Below are positions 24,190 through 36,764 of a stretch of DNA of 64,000 nucleotides, one piece after another. Below the pieces are notes generated by a model, which was given only the letters and a program-made list of their open reading frames with translations, was not told the DNA's origin and made no database searches. Positions within the stretch are counted from its first letter, which is position 1; every line of letters starts with the position of its first letter. The translations under genes and the position numbers were made by a program. The DNA is from Helichrysum umbraculigerum (Eukaryota > Streptophyta > Magnoliopsida > Asterales > Asteraceae): contig CATIUR010000003.1 in NCBI GenBank assembly GCA_949592205.1, forward strand, positions 163,607,759 through 163,671,758. The letters are read 5' to 3'.

Positions 24190-25320
24190 CTATTGACAAT
24201 AGCTTTGGATATCTCCATTATTAATAAACAATTAATTACATTAAATAATAAAATAGAAAACTAAACAACAAAGAGGCAACACATAAAGATAAATGTTAAC
24301 ATGATCAACTTAATGTGTAACGGTCAAACAATCAACAAAATAGAAACCATAAAGTTTGCAAGTCATCGTCATCTTCAATAATAATAAGTGTATCATATTG
24401 ACCGTCATACCATCTAACTATCATACAAAACCAATGCGCACAATTACACGTATATATGATATGACAATAATTGACCAGAAATTATATAACGATCAAGGAA
24501 TTTCGTGCTATCAAAGTACTCAAACACATTTGTTATTCTTTCAGTCCGACCATAATACTGGAAAATACATTGATCATCATATTAGATGGAACCAAATTCC
24601 CTGTTAAAATGTTATTAATTAATGATTGTCTATCTTACATAATAATTATGTGAATGATTATCAACAACTCTTTTCCTTCAATACCATAATGCATAAAGCG
24701 TTGTAGATATTGTAATGCATATATCATGCCATTTTAGTGATATATATTAACAGTTCAATACAATAGCTTTGGATATCTCCATTATTAAAAACGATTAATA
24801 ACATTAAATAATAAAATAAAAAACTTAACAACAAAGAGGCAACACATAAAGATAAATGTTTAACATGATCAACTTTATGTGTAACGGTTAAACAATCAAA
24901 AAATATAAACCATAAAGTTTGCAAGTCATCGTCATCTTCAATAATAATAAGTGATTCATATTGACTGTCATACTATCTAACTATCGTACAAAACCAATGC
25001 GTACAATTACACGTATATATGATATGACAATAATTGACCGAAAATTATATAAAGATCAAGGAATTTGGTGCCATCAAAGTACTCAAACACATTTGTTATT
25101 CTTTCAGTCCAACCATAATAGTGAAAACATACATTGATCATCATATTAGATGGAACCAAGTTCCCTCTTAAGAATGTTATTAGTTAATGATTGTCCATCT
25201 TACATAATAACTATGTGAATGATCATAAACAACTCTTTTCCTTCAATACCATAATGCATAAAATGTTGTAGATATTGTAATGCATATATCATGCCATTTT
25301 AGTGATATATATTAACAGTT
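24190..25320. repeat. Direct duplication, about 564 bp x2
   Basis: 24190-24753 and 24754-25320 are close copies. Both start near AATAGCTTTGGATATCTCC and end near TAGTGATATATATTAACAG. Non-coding. Confidence 0.85.
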
Positions 25321-25371
25321 CCCCTACTTATGCTTGGCAGCTATCACAATCATTTACAAGTACATCCTGCG

Positions 25372-25378
<7 letters not shown>

Positions 25379-25436
<58 letters not shown>
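25379..25436. repeat. (AT)n microsatellite
   Basis: Uninterrupted run of about 28 TA dinucleotides. Confidence 0.97.
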
Positions 25437-25439
<3 letters not shown>

Positions 25440-25539
25440 CTCACAAATAGAAGTAAACAAAAAAATAATTTGTTTATAGTTGTAATAATCACTATAAACT
25501 GTTCTTATACATTTTCACCAATATTATTAGTAGGATCAA

Positions 25540-27475
25540 AGTAGAGTATCAAATTGATTTGTCAAAGACCAAATAACTCGTTTGAAGTTCAAATGTGTAT
25601 AATGTCATTGTAAATGAAAAATACAAGACCTTAAGCTGACACTTTCAACTAAACTTTCAACTATTTTAATTACTATCTAATCAAGTTGAATTGTATTTTG
25701 TAAGAATTAAAAAAAATTAAGCTAAAAAGCAAATGCATCCCTAAATTCTATAAGAGCACCGCAACATCTCAAATCGTTTTTTAGATTATATAAAATTTTG
25801 ATTTTTCAAAGACCAAATAACGTGTTAGTGGTTGAAGTATGCACAATACCGTTGCAAATGAAAATATACAAGGACTTGAGATGACACTTCCAACCCATTT
25901 AATTACCAACTAATTAACTTGGATTATATTCATACGAATTTAAGAATTCAGCAGAGAAAACGATGCATCCCCATATTATTTAAAAGCCAACAACATCCCA
26001 AATTGTTTTTTGGAATTATATAGACTTTTGATTATTCGAAGACCAACTAACTCGTCTGTGGTTCAAATGTGCATAATACCAATGAAAATGAAAACATACA
26101 AGAGTTTGAGATGACATTTTCAACCAGTTTAATTACGAATTAATCAAGTTGATTATATTTATACGAATCTAAAAAATTCGACTGAAAAGGTGATGCGTCC
26201 CCAAATTATTTAAAAGCACACAACATCCCAAATCATTTTTTTGATATATATAAAATTTTGATTTGTCGAAGACGAAATAATCTGTTTGTAGTTCAAGTGT
26301 ATACAATACCGTTGAAAATGAATACATATAGAAACTTAAGTTGACACTTTCAACCCATTAATTACGAACTAATCAGCTTGGGTTATATATATACAAATTT
26401 AAAAAAATCAGCTGAAAGGCGATGCGTCCCCAAATTATCTAAAAGCCCACAACCTCCCAAATCATTTCCCGTATGTATACCGTTGAAAATGAAAAACATA
26501 CAAGAGCTTAACATGACACTTTCAATCCATTTAATTACGAACTAATCAAGTTGGATTATATTTATACGGATTAGAAAACTTCAACTAAAAAGCCGATGCG
26601 AATTATAAAGAATTTTGATTTGCTGAAGACCAAATAACCAATATATAGTTCAAATGTGCACAATACCGTTGAAAATGAAAACAAACAATAGATTGAGATG
26701 ACACTTTCAACCCATTTAATTACGAACTAATTAAATTGGATTATCTTTATACAAATTTAAAATTTAGCTGAAAAGGCGTTGCGTCGCCAAATTCTTTAAT
26801 AGACCACAACATCCTAAATCATTTATTTTATAATTATGTAGAATTTTATTATTGTTTTTCTAAATTATGTGTAAAATTATGAACATAAATGTAAATTAAA
26901 TTTTTTGGTGGGTTTTACGAATTACTATCACATGTAAAACCCTAAACGCTTTATTATCACCTAAACCCTCCGACATTAAACCCTCCTAAACATTAAATCA
27001 TAAACCCTAACTATAACCCTAAATCAAATATAGAATGAACGATAACACATGTGTTGATAATTTGCAACCCACCAAAAAGTGATAAAAAAAACATTTTCGA
27101 ATGTATACCTTGAGAAATCTTAAAACGAATAAGAAAGAAAACTGAATTTTATGGTGCAATTTTTATAATTTTTCGACTTGCCGTTTGTGAGATAATTAGT
27201 TTACAAAAAAATGACTTCAATGTTAAATATTTCCTTTAAGCCGATGCGAATTATAAAGAATTTTGATTTGTGGAAGACCAAATAACCCATATATAGTTCA
27301 AGTGTACACAATACCGTTGAAAATGAAAAACAAACAATAGATTGAGATGAAACTTTCAACCCATTTAATTACGAACTAATTAAATTGGATTATATTTATA
27401 CAAATTTAAAATTCAGCTGAAAAGGCGTTGCGTCGCCAAATTCTTTAATAGACAACAACATCATTTCCTTTAATA
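25540..27475. repeat. Tandem array, period about 230-245 bp, diverged
   Basis: The anchor GACCAAATAA recurs at about 25567, 25811, 26041, 26271, 26628 and 27276. Each is followed by a CAATACCGTTGAAAATGAAAA-like segment, a CAACCCATTTAATTACGAAC-like segment and GCGATGCGTC. Copies differ by substitutions and short deletions. No coding potential. Confidence 0.8.
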
Positions 27476-28240
27476 AATCTTTACGAATTACTATCAAATG
27501 TAAACCCTAAACGCTTTATTAAACCCTAAACCCTCTGACATTAAACCCTACTAAACATTAAATCATAAACCCTAACTGTAACCCTAAATCAAATATAGAA
27601 TGAACGATAACACATGTGTTGATAATTTGTAACCCACCCTACTAAACATTAAATCATAAACCCTAACTATAACCCTAAATCAAATATAGAATGAACGATA
27701 ACACATGTGTTGATAATTTGTAACCCACCAAAAAGTGATAAAAAAAAACATTTTCGAAAGTATACCTTGAGAGATCTTATAACGAAGAGGAAAGAACACT
27801 GAATTTTATGGTGCAATTTTTATAATTTTTCGCCCTGCCGTTTGTGAGATAATTAATTTACAAAAAAAAGATTTCAATGTTAAATATTTCCTTTAATAAA
27901 TCTTTACGAATTACTATCAAATGTAAACCCTAAACGCTTTATTAAACCCTAAACCCTCTGACATTAAACCCTACTAAACATTAAATCATAAACCCTAACT
28001 GTAACCCTAAATCAAATATAGAATGAATGATAACACATGTGTTGATAATTTGTAACCCACCAAAAAGTGAAAAAAAAAAAAAAAACATTTTCGAAAGTAT
28101 ACCTTGAGAGATCTTAAAACGAAGAGGAAAGAACACTGAATTTTATGGTGCAATTTTTATAATTTTTTGACTTGCCGTTTGTGAGATAATTAGTTTACAG
28201 AAAAAAGACTTCAATGTTAAATATTTCCTTTAATAAATCA
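26880..28240. repeat. Tandem repeats rich in telomere-like CCCTAAA
   Basis: At least three copies (about 26920-27240, 27475-27890, 27895-28240). Each has clustered AAACCCTAAA words, the palindrome AACACATGTGTTG, then AACCCACCAAAAAGTG and a TATACCTTGAGA arm shared with the foldbacks at 23.1-23.8 kb. The CCCTAAA words match the plant telomere unit but are interspersed, not a perfect telomere run. Confidence 0.8.
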
Positions 28241-28484
28241 CTAATCAATAAATAGTTACCAAATTAATTTCTTAAAAAGTCAAAACATGGTCATTTTAGT
28301 CTTTTTATTATCTCCTCCCACTATTTAGGTAGTCATGTATTTTAAGCCTAAATCAATGGTTTGTATTTATTTAGATAACTAATTTAAGGGGTGAGATTAG
28401 TTTGGACTACCTAATTAACACTCTATTATAATATATTAAAGAGATGGTATCTTAGACAATTTGCTCTATATTAATTAATTGTAT

Positions 28485-28485
<1 letters not shown>

Positions 28486-28523
<38 letters not shown>
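28486..28523. repeat. (AT)n microsatellite
   Basis: About 19 AT units directly adjoining the left arm of the inverted-repeat element that hosts H3. Confidence 0.95.
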
Positions 28524-28526
<3 letters not shown>

Positions 28527-28640
28527 GAAAATTTCATATATATCCCTAGAAACTCTTAAAATTACATATATATCCAACCGAACTTCATAATTACATATAT
28601 ATCCATTCAAACTACTTAAATTCTCACATTTATCCAACTT
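28527..28640 (+). repeat. Left arm of a long-TIR element interrupted by Helitron H3
   Basis: GGAAAATTTCATATATATCC and the following 100 bp (four spaced CATATATATCC words) are the reverse complement of 37138-37258. With H3 removed, the two arms would lie about 540 bp apart, the size of a foldback MITE. Confidence 0.75.
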
Positions 28641-29179
28641 ATAATAAATAAATTTAATTAAAATTTTAAAAGCTTTTTAACTGTCTACAATTGATATTCT
28701 GTCACCTCTTTCTTATCAAGAGCTATCCAATGGTGCCAAAAAAAGAAAACATCTTCGCCAAATGCATCAATATTTTTAATTCAAATGAATAAAATAAATT
28801 AATTTGGAACAATCCTTTTGTTAATATCATCGATCAGAAAACTATAAACTTGACTAGTATACAAAAAGTTTTTTTTTTTCACACATCAGAAAAGAGGCAT
28901 TTTCATTTGAGCATGGACGATATAAAAAAAAGAAAAACTAAAATTCGAAAGTTTTCCAAGTAATGTTTTAGGTCCACTTTAAGCAAAGGATAATTTGTTG
29001 TGTTTGAAGTATCATAAACACAAATCTCTCTTATCTATTAAAGGAGGAGGTTAATTAATTAATCTCCTCCTAATTCAACCTTGAAAATATAATCCACACC
29101 CTTCATTGGTTAGACCCTTTTAATCACACCCATTGATTGTCATTGGAGAACTGATTAATTAATCATAAGATTTTTGCCC

Positions 29180-29510
29180 CCATAACCCTCACTCTTCACG
29201 TAACCTCCTCCTTGCCATCTGGTTCTTTACGATCGGCCAATGAAGACCCACAAAAACGCGTCGATTCAAACGGCGATCCTGATCAGGAGAAAAAAACAAC
29301 AACAGATAATCGCCCACTTGAATCGTACCCCTCCCTTTGCCATCCGCTTCTACACGATCGCCCAATTCCGACCCACAAAAACCAAACGATTCAAATGGCG
29401 ATCTTGATCAGGAGCCACAAAAAACAGGTAATCGCCTCTTTCCCTCATCTCGCCCTCTTGCAATCGTTTGCCGATTTCAACGAATGGTGGAAATATAGGG
29501 GTACGTGATC
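29180..29510 (+). repeat. CT-rich leader-like segment with a 125-bp imperfect tandem repeat
   Basis: CACGATCG(C/G)CCAAT...GACCCACAAAAAC and GGCGATC(C/T)TGATCAGGAG occur twice in succession. Each is followed by an A-rich stretch and a TAATCGCC; the second has an AACAG|GTAATC donor. The longest open frame (about 98 codons) is low in complexity and I do not call it a gene. It may be the 5' UTR/intron of the captured NEMP-like gene. Confidence 0.45.
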
Positions 29511-29952
29511 TTTTCAAGGGTTAAATCAAAATTAGCAAGGGCAAGATACACTACTGGTACGATTGATTCAATCTATGCTTATTAGATTATCGATTTGCTT
29601 GATTTACGTTAATTACTAACATTTATGTATTATTGCAAGTTTAAAACAATTGTATCAAATCATAGTTGTTGTGAAGCACAACCACAACCGATGGTTGTTC
29701 CATTTGATACATACAAAATACCAATCGATTAGAATGTGATTGGTTAAAGTATGAGTGTATTGTAAAGTTGTTTAAGTTAGGGTTTTTGTTGAATTGTTTA
29801 TTTGATACACAAGAAATTTGGAATTGAAATGTATGTGATTGGGTGATCAAAGTTTGATTTTGGGTGGTTAATTTATTCTAAGAAGGAACATTTAGGTTTT
29901 TTGTTTGTATACTTTTTATGAGATTGTATTTTTACTTGGACCCTATACCAGC

Positions 29953-30449
29953 TAGGGGTGTCAATCGGGTGAGTTAATCGGGTTTCGGGTTATTCGGGTC
30001 GGGTTATTCGGGTTTCGAAGTTTATAATCTAACCCGAAACTCAATTCAAATAAGGTCGGGTTATTCGGGTTACCTATTCGGGTTATTCGGATTATTCATT
30101 TAACTCAAATAAGATGATATTTCAAATTTTCGTATTTTAAATAAACTTAAACTTTACAAAATGACAGTAATAGCTTGTATAAATCATAATGAATTACTTA
30201 TATATGTATATTATATATGTATAAACCATAAATAACTTATATATATAATTATATTTTTTAAAATAAATAATTTATTAGCTTATTTGGGTTATTCGGGTTA
30301 CCCGAATTGAAAAAAATTTATCCGAAACCCGACTCAAATAAGAAGCGGGTTATTCGGGTTATTTGGGTGGCCAAATAAGCTTGGAATTCGGGTTGAGTCG
30401 GGTCGGGTTTCGGGTTACCTATTCGGGTCGGGTTTTTTTGACACCCCTA
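29953..30449. mobile_element. hAT-type non-autonomous element with 8-bp target duplication
   Basis: Ends are TAGGGGTGTCAA and TTGACACCCCTA. The flanking 8-bp direct repeat ATACCAGC (29945-29952 and 30450-30457) is diagnostic of hAT insertion. The interior consists of degenerate GGGTTATTCGGGT words. Nested in H3. Confidence 0.9.
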
Positions 30450-31240
30450 ATACCAGCAACATTTCATTGAGGGACATTAGTGTTAGTGGTTCAATGATCA
30501 AAGTTGTTATGCTTATGAAGATGTTAGGTCTAGGGTTTATGGTGATTTTTAGCATGTATATCTAAAAGAAAAAATTTGTTTAAATTTGCTTAACTTAACT
30601 TAAAATGTTTACATGTGCCATAACACGTGTTGTCGAAAACTCATTTTCGATTCTTTCAAAAAAGTTAAAATCGAAGAAGTGAATGCTATTATACTTGGGA
30701 ACTTGACTCTTTCTATCTTGGGGTTAGTTGACCTCACATTAGCAATTGGGCATCGAGGAATAGGTAATGCATAGTGGATCGCAGGTTTAAGCTCGATCTA
30801 ATATGTTAGTTTGCAAATTAAATAGTTAACTTAATCGTTTATAGATATAGATTTGCATGGGTTCTGTTTTACATTCAATGTTATGCGTTGAGCCAGTTGT
30901 AAGTTGTATTTCAATTTTCCTGACCAAAGTTTGAGCCGAGTATTTCTTTTTCTAAAAGAAGCTAACTTTAAGGTTGTATAGGTCTAGATTTTTACGGGTT
31001 CTCTTTTATGTTGAATATTATGTTCAAAAAATTTGAGTTACTTGATTACACCTGCAGTTTATATGTTCAATGTGAAAGAATGCTTTACGTGTCACTTAAT
31101 GTCCTATTGAATCCAGTGAGTTTCAATTTTGATTAACGAAGTCTACTTACTTTGATTATGGCAATGTTATCTATATCTCTTGACACTTCAATTTGAAATA
31201 TATTTGAAATACTAATCACTCACTTCATTTGAAACCACAG

Positions 31241-32817
31241 AAATTGATGTGGGACATCCGACTATAGATGTCACACTCACACCAGTTTATGGCTCTGCAA
31301 AGGGATCTAAAGATGTTGAATCTTGCGAACGTGTTCCCGTACATGGCATCTTGAGAATGAAACTTCAAAGTTATGCCAAAGCATACCGAGTTATGTTGGT
31401 TCCTTTAGTAGTGATCCATGACAAATGGCATAGTAAGATTCAAATTTGCTTTCACCCGTAAGTACCATGCTTTTTAGGTTTCACTCTTATTCTTTTGTTG
31501 GTAGTTGTTAGAGGTGGCATTATGGGCAGGCCAATCAGGTTGGCTAACAGGTCAAAAAAGCGGGTGGGTTAGGTTGGTTTGACCTGCAAACACATTCTAA
31601 TGCCCATTTTTATATATTTTTATCATGACACTAATCTATCTTTTGAGTAAAACGATTTAGGAGGTTTTCTGTAATCTGTAGTAAGAATAAACTATGGGAG
31701 GCTTACAACTTGTTTGACCCGTTTCTTGATTTGGCTCATTCAACCCATTTAAGATATAACATGACTATAATTGAAGCATTCAAAAATATTTGGGTCGACA
31801 ATGTTAAGATTTTAAGTTATTTGCAGGAATGCTTCACTCAGGTTATGCCAGTGTGAGAAAGATGATTGGAGATCTATACAAAAAGGGTTATGGAGTTCAG
31901 TTATGTCACCTTACGATCAAAGATTTATTGATGTGAAGTTTAAAGGCGGGCTTTCTGGTTCTGAAACGGTCACTCTTGATGAAGGTCAGGTGCTTGTCTA
32001 TGTTTTTCACAATCATTATTGCAAAAAACACTGAAAAAAGAATCTTCACATTTTGTGTTTATATTTCTAAAGTTCTTGCAAGAATGGGCTGTCAAAACGT
32101 GCTATGTCAAATTACATCAGTACATCTTAAGTTTAATAAAGTTTGAGGAGTAATTGTATATCCATCGAAACTTCTTCCTGCAAATTATCCTAATAAGCAC
32201 TTGTCAAGAATGTATGTGCTTCAGATTTTTTAAGTGTAGGAATTCTAGCCAAGTGTCCATTTGGAGGAGTTGTTTGAAGAAGTTTAGGAGCATATCAACA
32301 TTACTCTTTTTTTGAGACATTAGGGGAATGTGATAGAAGTGGTAAAATTGGTAGGTCGGGTAACATGTCAAAATGGGTTACGTGAGCTGGGTTGACATGT
32401 AACCACTTTTTCTCCAGTTGTGATCTTTAGATTTATATTCTTAATAAGTTAAAAAGTATTGGAGATAGTATATTATTGTAACCATATATTAAGTCATTGA
32501 AATAGAGCAATTTGGGATGTATTATGAATTAGCGGTACACTTTGGGCAGTTTGTAACCTGTTTGACCCATTTGACTCATTTTCATTTTAGTTTTGTGATA
32601 GAAACATAACCTTAGATGAGTCAACTATAAATACATGGTTTCAAATTGCGACATATGGCATTTGGATGTCATTATGGTTTCTTTTGATTTCTGTTTTTTA
32701 ACTTATTTCTTTCTATATTTTCAGCTTGGTGCAGGATCTTTTCTGGTTCATTATGTTGCAGTATTTGTCAATTCACTCCTGTCAAATTTCGGATTCAGTC
32801 AAGAGTTGCAGAATCCG
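31241..32817 (+). pseudogene. NEMP: NEMP-family (nuclear envelope integral membrane protein) gene fragment in H3
   Basis: Three exons with good splice sites: 31241-31457 (PVYGSAKGSKDVESCERVPVHG, IQICFHP), 31827-31984 (SLRLCQCEKDDW, WSSVMSPYDQRFIDVKF) and 32725-32817 (LGAGSFLVHYVAVFVNSLL, ELQNP). The order and motifs match plant NEMP/TMEM194-family proteins, which have a luminal domain followed by several membrane helices at the inner nuclear membrane. The exon that should lie between the second and third pieces (the first membrane helices) is missing. No signal-peptide exon and no recognisable C-terminal exons were found. The gene is carried inside a Helitron, so I read it as a captured, internally deleted copy. 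The surviving exons have no stop codons, so capture is probably recent. Confidence 0.8.
31506..31800. repeat. GGTGGCA-type MITE-like repeat in intron
   Basis: Starts GAGGTGGCATTATGGGC and continues with GGTTGACC/GGGTCA words. Similar degenerate copies lie at about 32336-32630, 54708-54945, 57661-57965 and 59168-59430, mostly in introns. Termini are too decayed for a target duplication to be seen. Confidence 0.4.
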
Positions 32818-34555
32818 GTAAGTCCTCGACAAAAAAGGAAGCATATTGTGGATCAATATTAATTATTTGGTATTTTTCATATGATTATTAGTATGAGACT
32901 GGTTAAAAGAACATGTCAATTGTTTATTGTTTAGAGGTGGAAAATGGGCGGGTCGGCTAACACGTAATTCTTTGTACAGTTGGGAATAATATGGATATAC
33001 TGGGTTGACATGGATATATATGTTATCATATAGGCACATATATGTGAGAGAGTGTAACTTAAGGCTTCAAAGTCAAAAGAAAGCTATGAATGTGTTGTGG
33101 CATAATCACCTATTTCTGATTCAGCACATAAACAGACATCATTCTGTTTTGTGAAGGATGACTGATTGAAATCAACAACTAAATATATTGACAAATTTCA
33201 TTGAAAGCTTCTTTTGACTAACAACTACTAATAGTATCTTATAGTTGCAATTTTTGAAACTTTAGAATTGTTGTGATTTCTACTTTTACCTGACAAGTCA
33301 ACAGCTGCTACTTTTGGATGGTTTGACTCACAGGAGTCTAATTTTAAACTTTTTTTTATTATCTCTTTGACTTCTTATGTAGATAACTCAACCACTGTAA
33401 AACCATTATTTTAGTAAGCGTACAAAAGTATAATCATTTTCACCTTTTTAGTTGCTTAAATACACTCATTGCTATATATATGTATTTCGCTTGGTTGGTA
33501 CTGCCTACATTCATTGAGACTGGCAAGTTAGAGTACTCACTACTATATATTTGGATTTCACTATATTTTCTTTAATTTGGTTGGTAGTGCCTGTATTTAT
33601 TTCTTTTGGCAACTTAGAAATACACTCATTGCTATATAATACATATCCACCATATTGATATATTATTTTAGCTTTGTTGGTAGTGCCTATATCATTTCCT
33701 TTGGCAAGTTAGAAACTTAAAATAAACAGAGATTATGAACTTGGTGGCTTAAGTTATCCTATACTATGGTATAAGGTGGTATGACCTTTGATTTTTGTTG
33801 TCTATTGGACAGTGGTAAAATACATGTACATCCACTTCATTCTGTTGATCTTTCGATCTCTATTATTTTTTACTTAGCGTTAAATATATGTTTTGTGCAG
33901 ATTTTGGTCTTGGATTGCAAGATTATGACACATATGTAAAGGTTTCGATACTTCTCACAAAGAGATTGCATTGTATCAGGGCTGGTTTTTTATATTTAGT
34001 TTTCTTTTTGAGAGTATTTTTTTATGTATGAGGTTTGATGCGGTATATAAAGTTTGATTGCAATAACAAGATGATATTTTTATTTTTCATACTACTTTCT
34101 GTAGTATTCAATTATGAGCATATTTGTATAAATTTCTAACTTTAGAAACATATTTTCATCAAAATAATTATATTACTGACTTTATTTTTAGGGCACTTTA
34201 AGGTATACAAACTAGATGGCTTTGGTCTTAAGAGAAAATAGAAAGAATTGGATGTATAGTTTCATCGTTAACATTTTTTATATAAATGGTCACATAATGG
34301 CTATTTTGATGGGCAACTTTAGCATGACATCATTTGGATCGGATGCAAACATTTCTCTAAGGACTGGACAACCCCTCAGGCAAGGCTTTAGATTTTTCAA
34401 TACAATTAGTATACGTGCTATTGCTAATGTTTATATTTATAATCTGTCTTCTATATATTACTCTCCATTTCAATTGGATAGTAGTATAGTACTCCATAGC
34501 CAATACTTAAGCCATCTCCATTTTGGTTTAAAATAATTCATCGTAAATAGTCACC

Positions 34556-36764
34556 TGAAACGCCCAAATTTTTTTTTTTTTTTTTTTTACACATGTATAA
34601 TACAATCTCAGATTCATCATAATGATGCATTTATTTGTAATTCAACTACAATGGTCCCAGATTTAACAACAAGTAGAATTCCTGAAAAACAGATAGTACC
34701 CGTCGGGTACCATCCTTACCCGCCGGGTAAACGGGTGAAACCGCCGGGTGATTTAAATTCTTGGTAACATAAGCTTTCGTTCGTTTAAAGGCTATAGCAG
34801 CCGCCGGGTCAGGGTTTTAACCCGTCGGGTTGTTCATGTTTAGGTTTACCCGCCGGGTACATGACTTACCCGCCGGGTAGTCATGTATTCCAGCAGGTTC
34901 TGCAGCCTGCACACTTATTTGCAAAAATCCGAATTTCCACATTTCATAACTTCCAAACGACAATGAATTAAGCTACAAAATTTTGCAGGTGCGTTTAAAA
35001 CATCAAAATGAAGATTTCTATTTTTACACTTTTGCAAATTCTTCAAAATTTTTCCATTTTGACTAGATGATCACTTTTCGACACTTTTAGTGAACACCTT
35101 TAATTTCAATCTATTCTAATTCAGGTTCTAAGCTTTTGGGCACTATTCTACCATATAAAAACAAACTTAAAGCAATTGACCAAAGCTCCATAGCCCTAGT
35201 CATTCACCTTCTACTCTTTTGGATCATTACCGACCCATCTTGACATTTAAGACCCGTTTAAAACATTGAAACTGTTTTGACTTATTCATTAGTCAATTCA
35301 AAACTTATTCAACCCACAATAACATTTAAATCATACTCCAATCCAAGATCTACTTAAATTATAAAGTAACTATAATCAAACATCTTAACATCCCACATTA
35401 CATAATATATGCATTATTGACTTTCAAAGTCAACAACTTCAAAACATGACTTAAATATTTATTTCGGTTATTTCAAAGGAAGTTTAGGGCGTATTACACA
35501 AGTCGCTTCAAAACGATACAAAAGAGAAGGCTTGCACTTACAAACTTGCAAACCAATCCACGCTACTCCTTTTTGATTTCCTTATCCTTCCTTTGAGTGC
35601 TATTACCTATAATACATTTAAATAATACGGAGTAAGCATAAAATGCTTAGTGAATACATAGATAACCAATTAAGCAATTCACATCATAAATAATAAGTAA
35701 AGTAATACTCTTTCACACATCATCCTAATCCACACACAACAATTGAACATAGGTAAAAATTGATACCAAATAGGATCCGCGGTCCTTAAGATACAAGTTG
35801 TGCTTAGCACATATTTCGTAATGTATATTTCGTAACAATTTCATACAATAATACCAATAGCAACGATATACAAGAATGACAACAATAACATGATTATGTA
35901 AAGCCTCTTGCTCATAAGCAATCCGAATTTACATAACCTTCACTTAATTGATTCGCTATATACTCACCTTAATAGTTGATGAAGATTTCAAGCAAAATGG
36001 ATACAAATTATTCCAAGCTCTTTATACCTATTTCAATTAACACATATTGACACATTTAGAATTTAAGATTCATAACAACTACTTAATGAAACATAATTTC
36101 ACTCTCCCCCATCTTGATTAGTCTTAATAATCACTAATCAAAATCCTTACTAATATTCTTAATTACTTGATTTCTTATTAATATAACCTATTAATACTTT
36201 CATCATCATAATTAATCATTCATCATACTAGTAAACTCAATTCAAGAGAGTTTTTTAGCAAAACCTCAAAATTTCATCATAAACCCTAACAATGATTTCA
36301 TTATTTTCATAAGTTAAAATGATCTCTATTAGTGATAACCATGCTAGTAATCACTAATTCAATCAATCTCATGCCCTAATTTCAAATTACAATACTAATT
36401 TTTGATAATCCACAAAACCCCATTCTCTAGATTAGAAATTCATGAGAAATACTTACAATAGATTGAAGATAACAATAGAGATGACGATAGAGATGAAAAT
36501 CTTGAAGTTTTCTAGCTTGAATTGAAGGTGGAGATGATTCACGATTTTTGGTTTCTCATAGGAAGATGTCTGGAAGAAGTTCGAATAATCAGAAGATAAG
36601 TACGCATATATGTATTAAATTTTAATTTCTTTTATTTTATACAGTCTAGAACTGAGAAAACCAATTGCGTTTTATTTTATATCTTATTATTTCGTTAATA
36701 ATATTTCATAATATGTATATTTCTGGATACACTAAAATAATACCTCGAATATTGGGGTGTTACA
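34556..36764 (-). mobile_element. Solo LTR with 5-bp target duplication
   Basis: On the minus strand the unit begins TGTAACACCCCAATATTCGA (36764) and ends GGGCGTTTCA (34556): TG...CA termini. TCACC is duplicated on both sides (34551-34555 and 36765-36769). No gag/pol and no second LTR are present, so this is a solo LTR of about 2.2 kb left by LTR-LTR recombination. It contains an unusual palindrome cluster near its 3' end (34700-34885). Confidence 0.85.
34700..34885. repeat. Cluster of ACCCGYCGGGT palindromes
   Basis: At least six near-copies of ACCCG(C/T)CGGGT plus half-sites (CCGCCGGGT) occur within 190 bp inside the solo LTR. They are spaced irregularly. Confidence 0.9.

Larger units (their letters stand above)
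24041..28444 (-). mobile_element. Non-autonomous Helitron H4, made of tandem repeats
   Basis: On the minus strand the 3' end is the hairpin CCCGCAAA-A-TTTGCGGG (24068-24052), then TTATAAT and CTAG (24044-24041) followed by T. The proposed 5' end is A|TCTCTTTAATATATTATAATAG at 28444. Unlike H1-H3 it shows no gene fragments. Its interior is three successive families of direct repeats plus an (AT)n tract. Confidence 0.65.

Noticed and set aside
26880..28240. Interstitial telomere
   Set aside because: CCCTAAA words are scattered within a larger repeat unit rather than forming a continuous run; kept as telomere-like only.
28425..28460. Plus-strand Helitron 5' end (TCTATTATAATATATTAAAG)
   Set aside because: The base before TC is C, not A. 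Read on the other strand the same spot gives a correctly flanked 5' end for H4.
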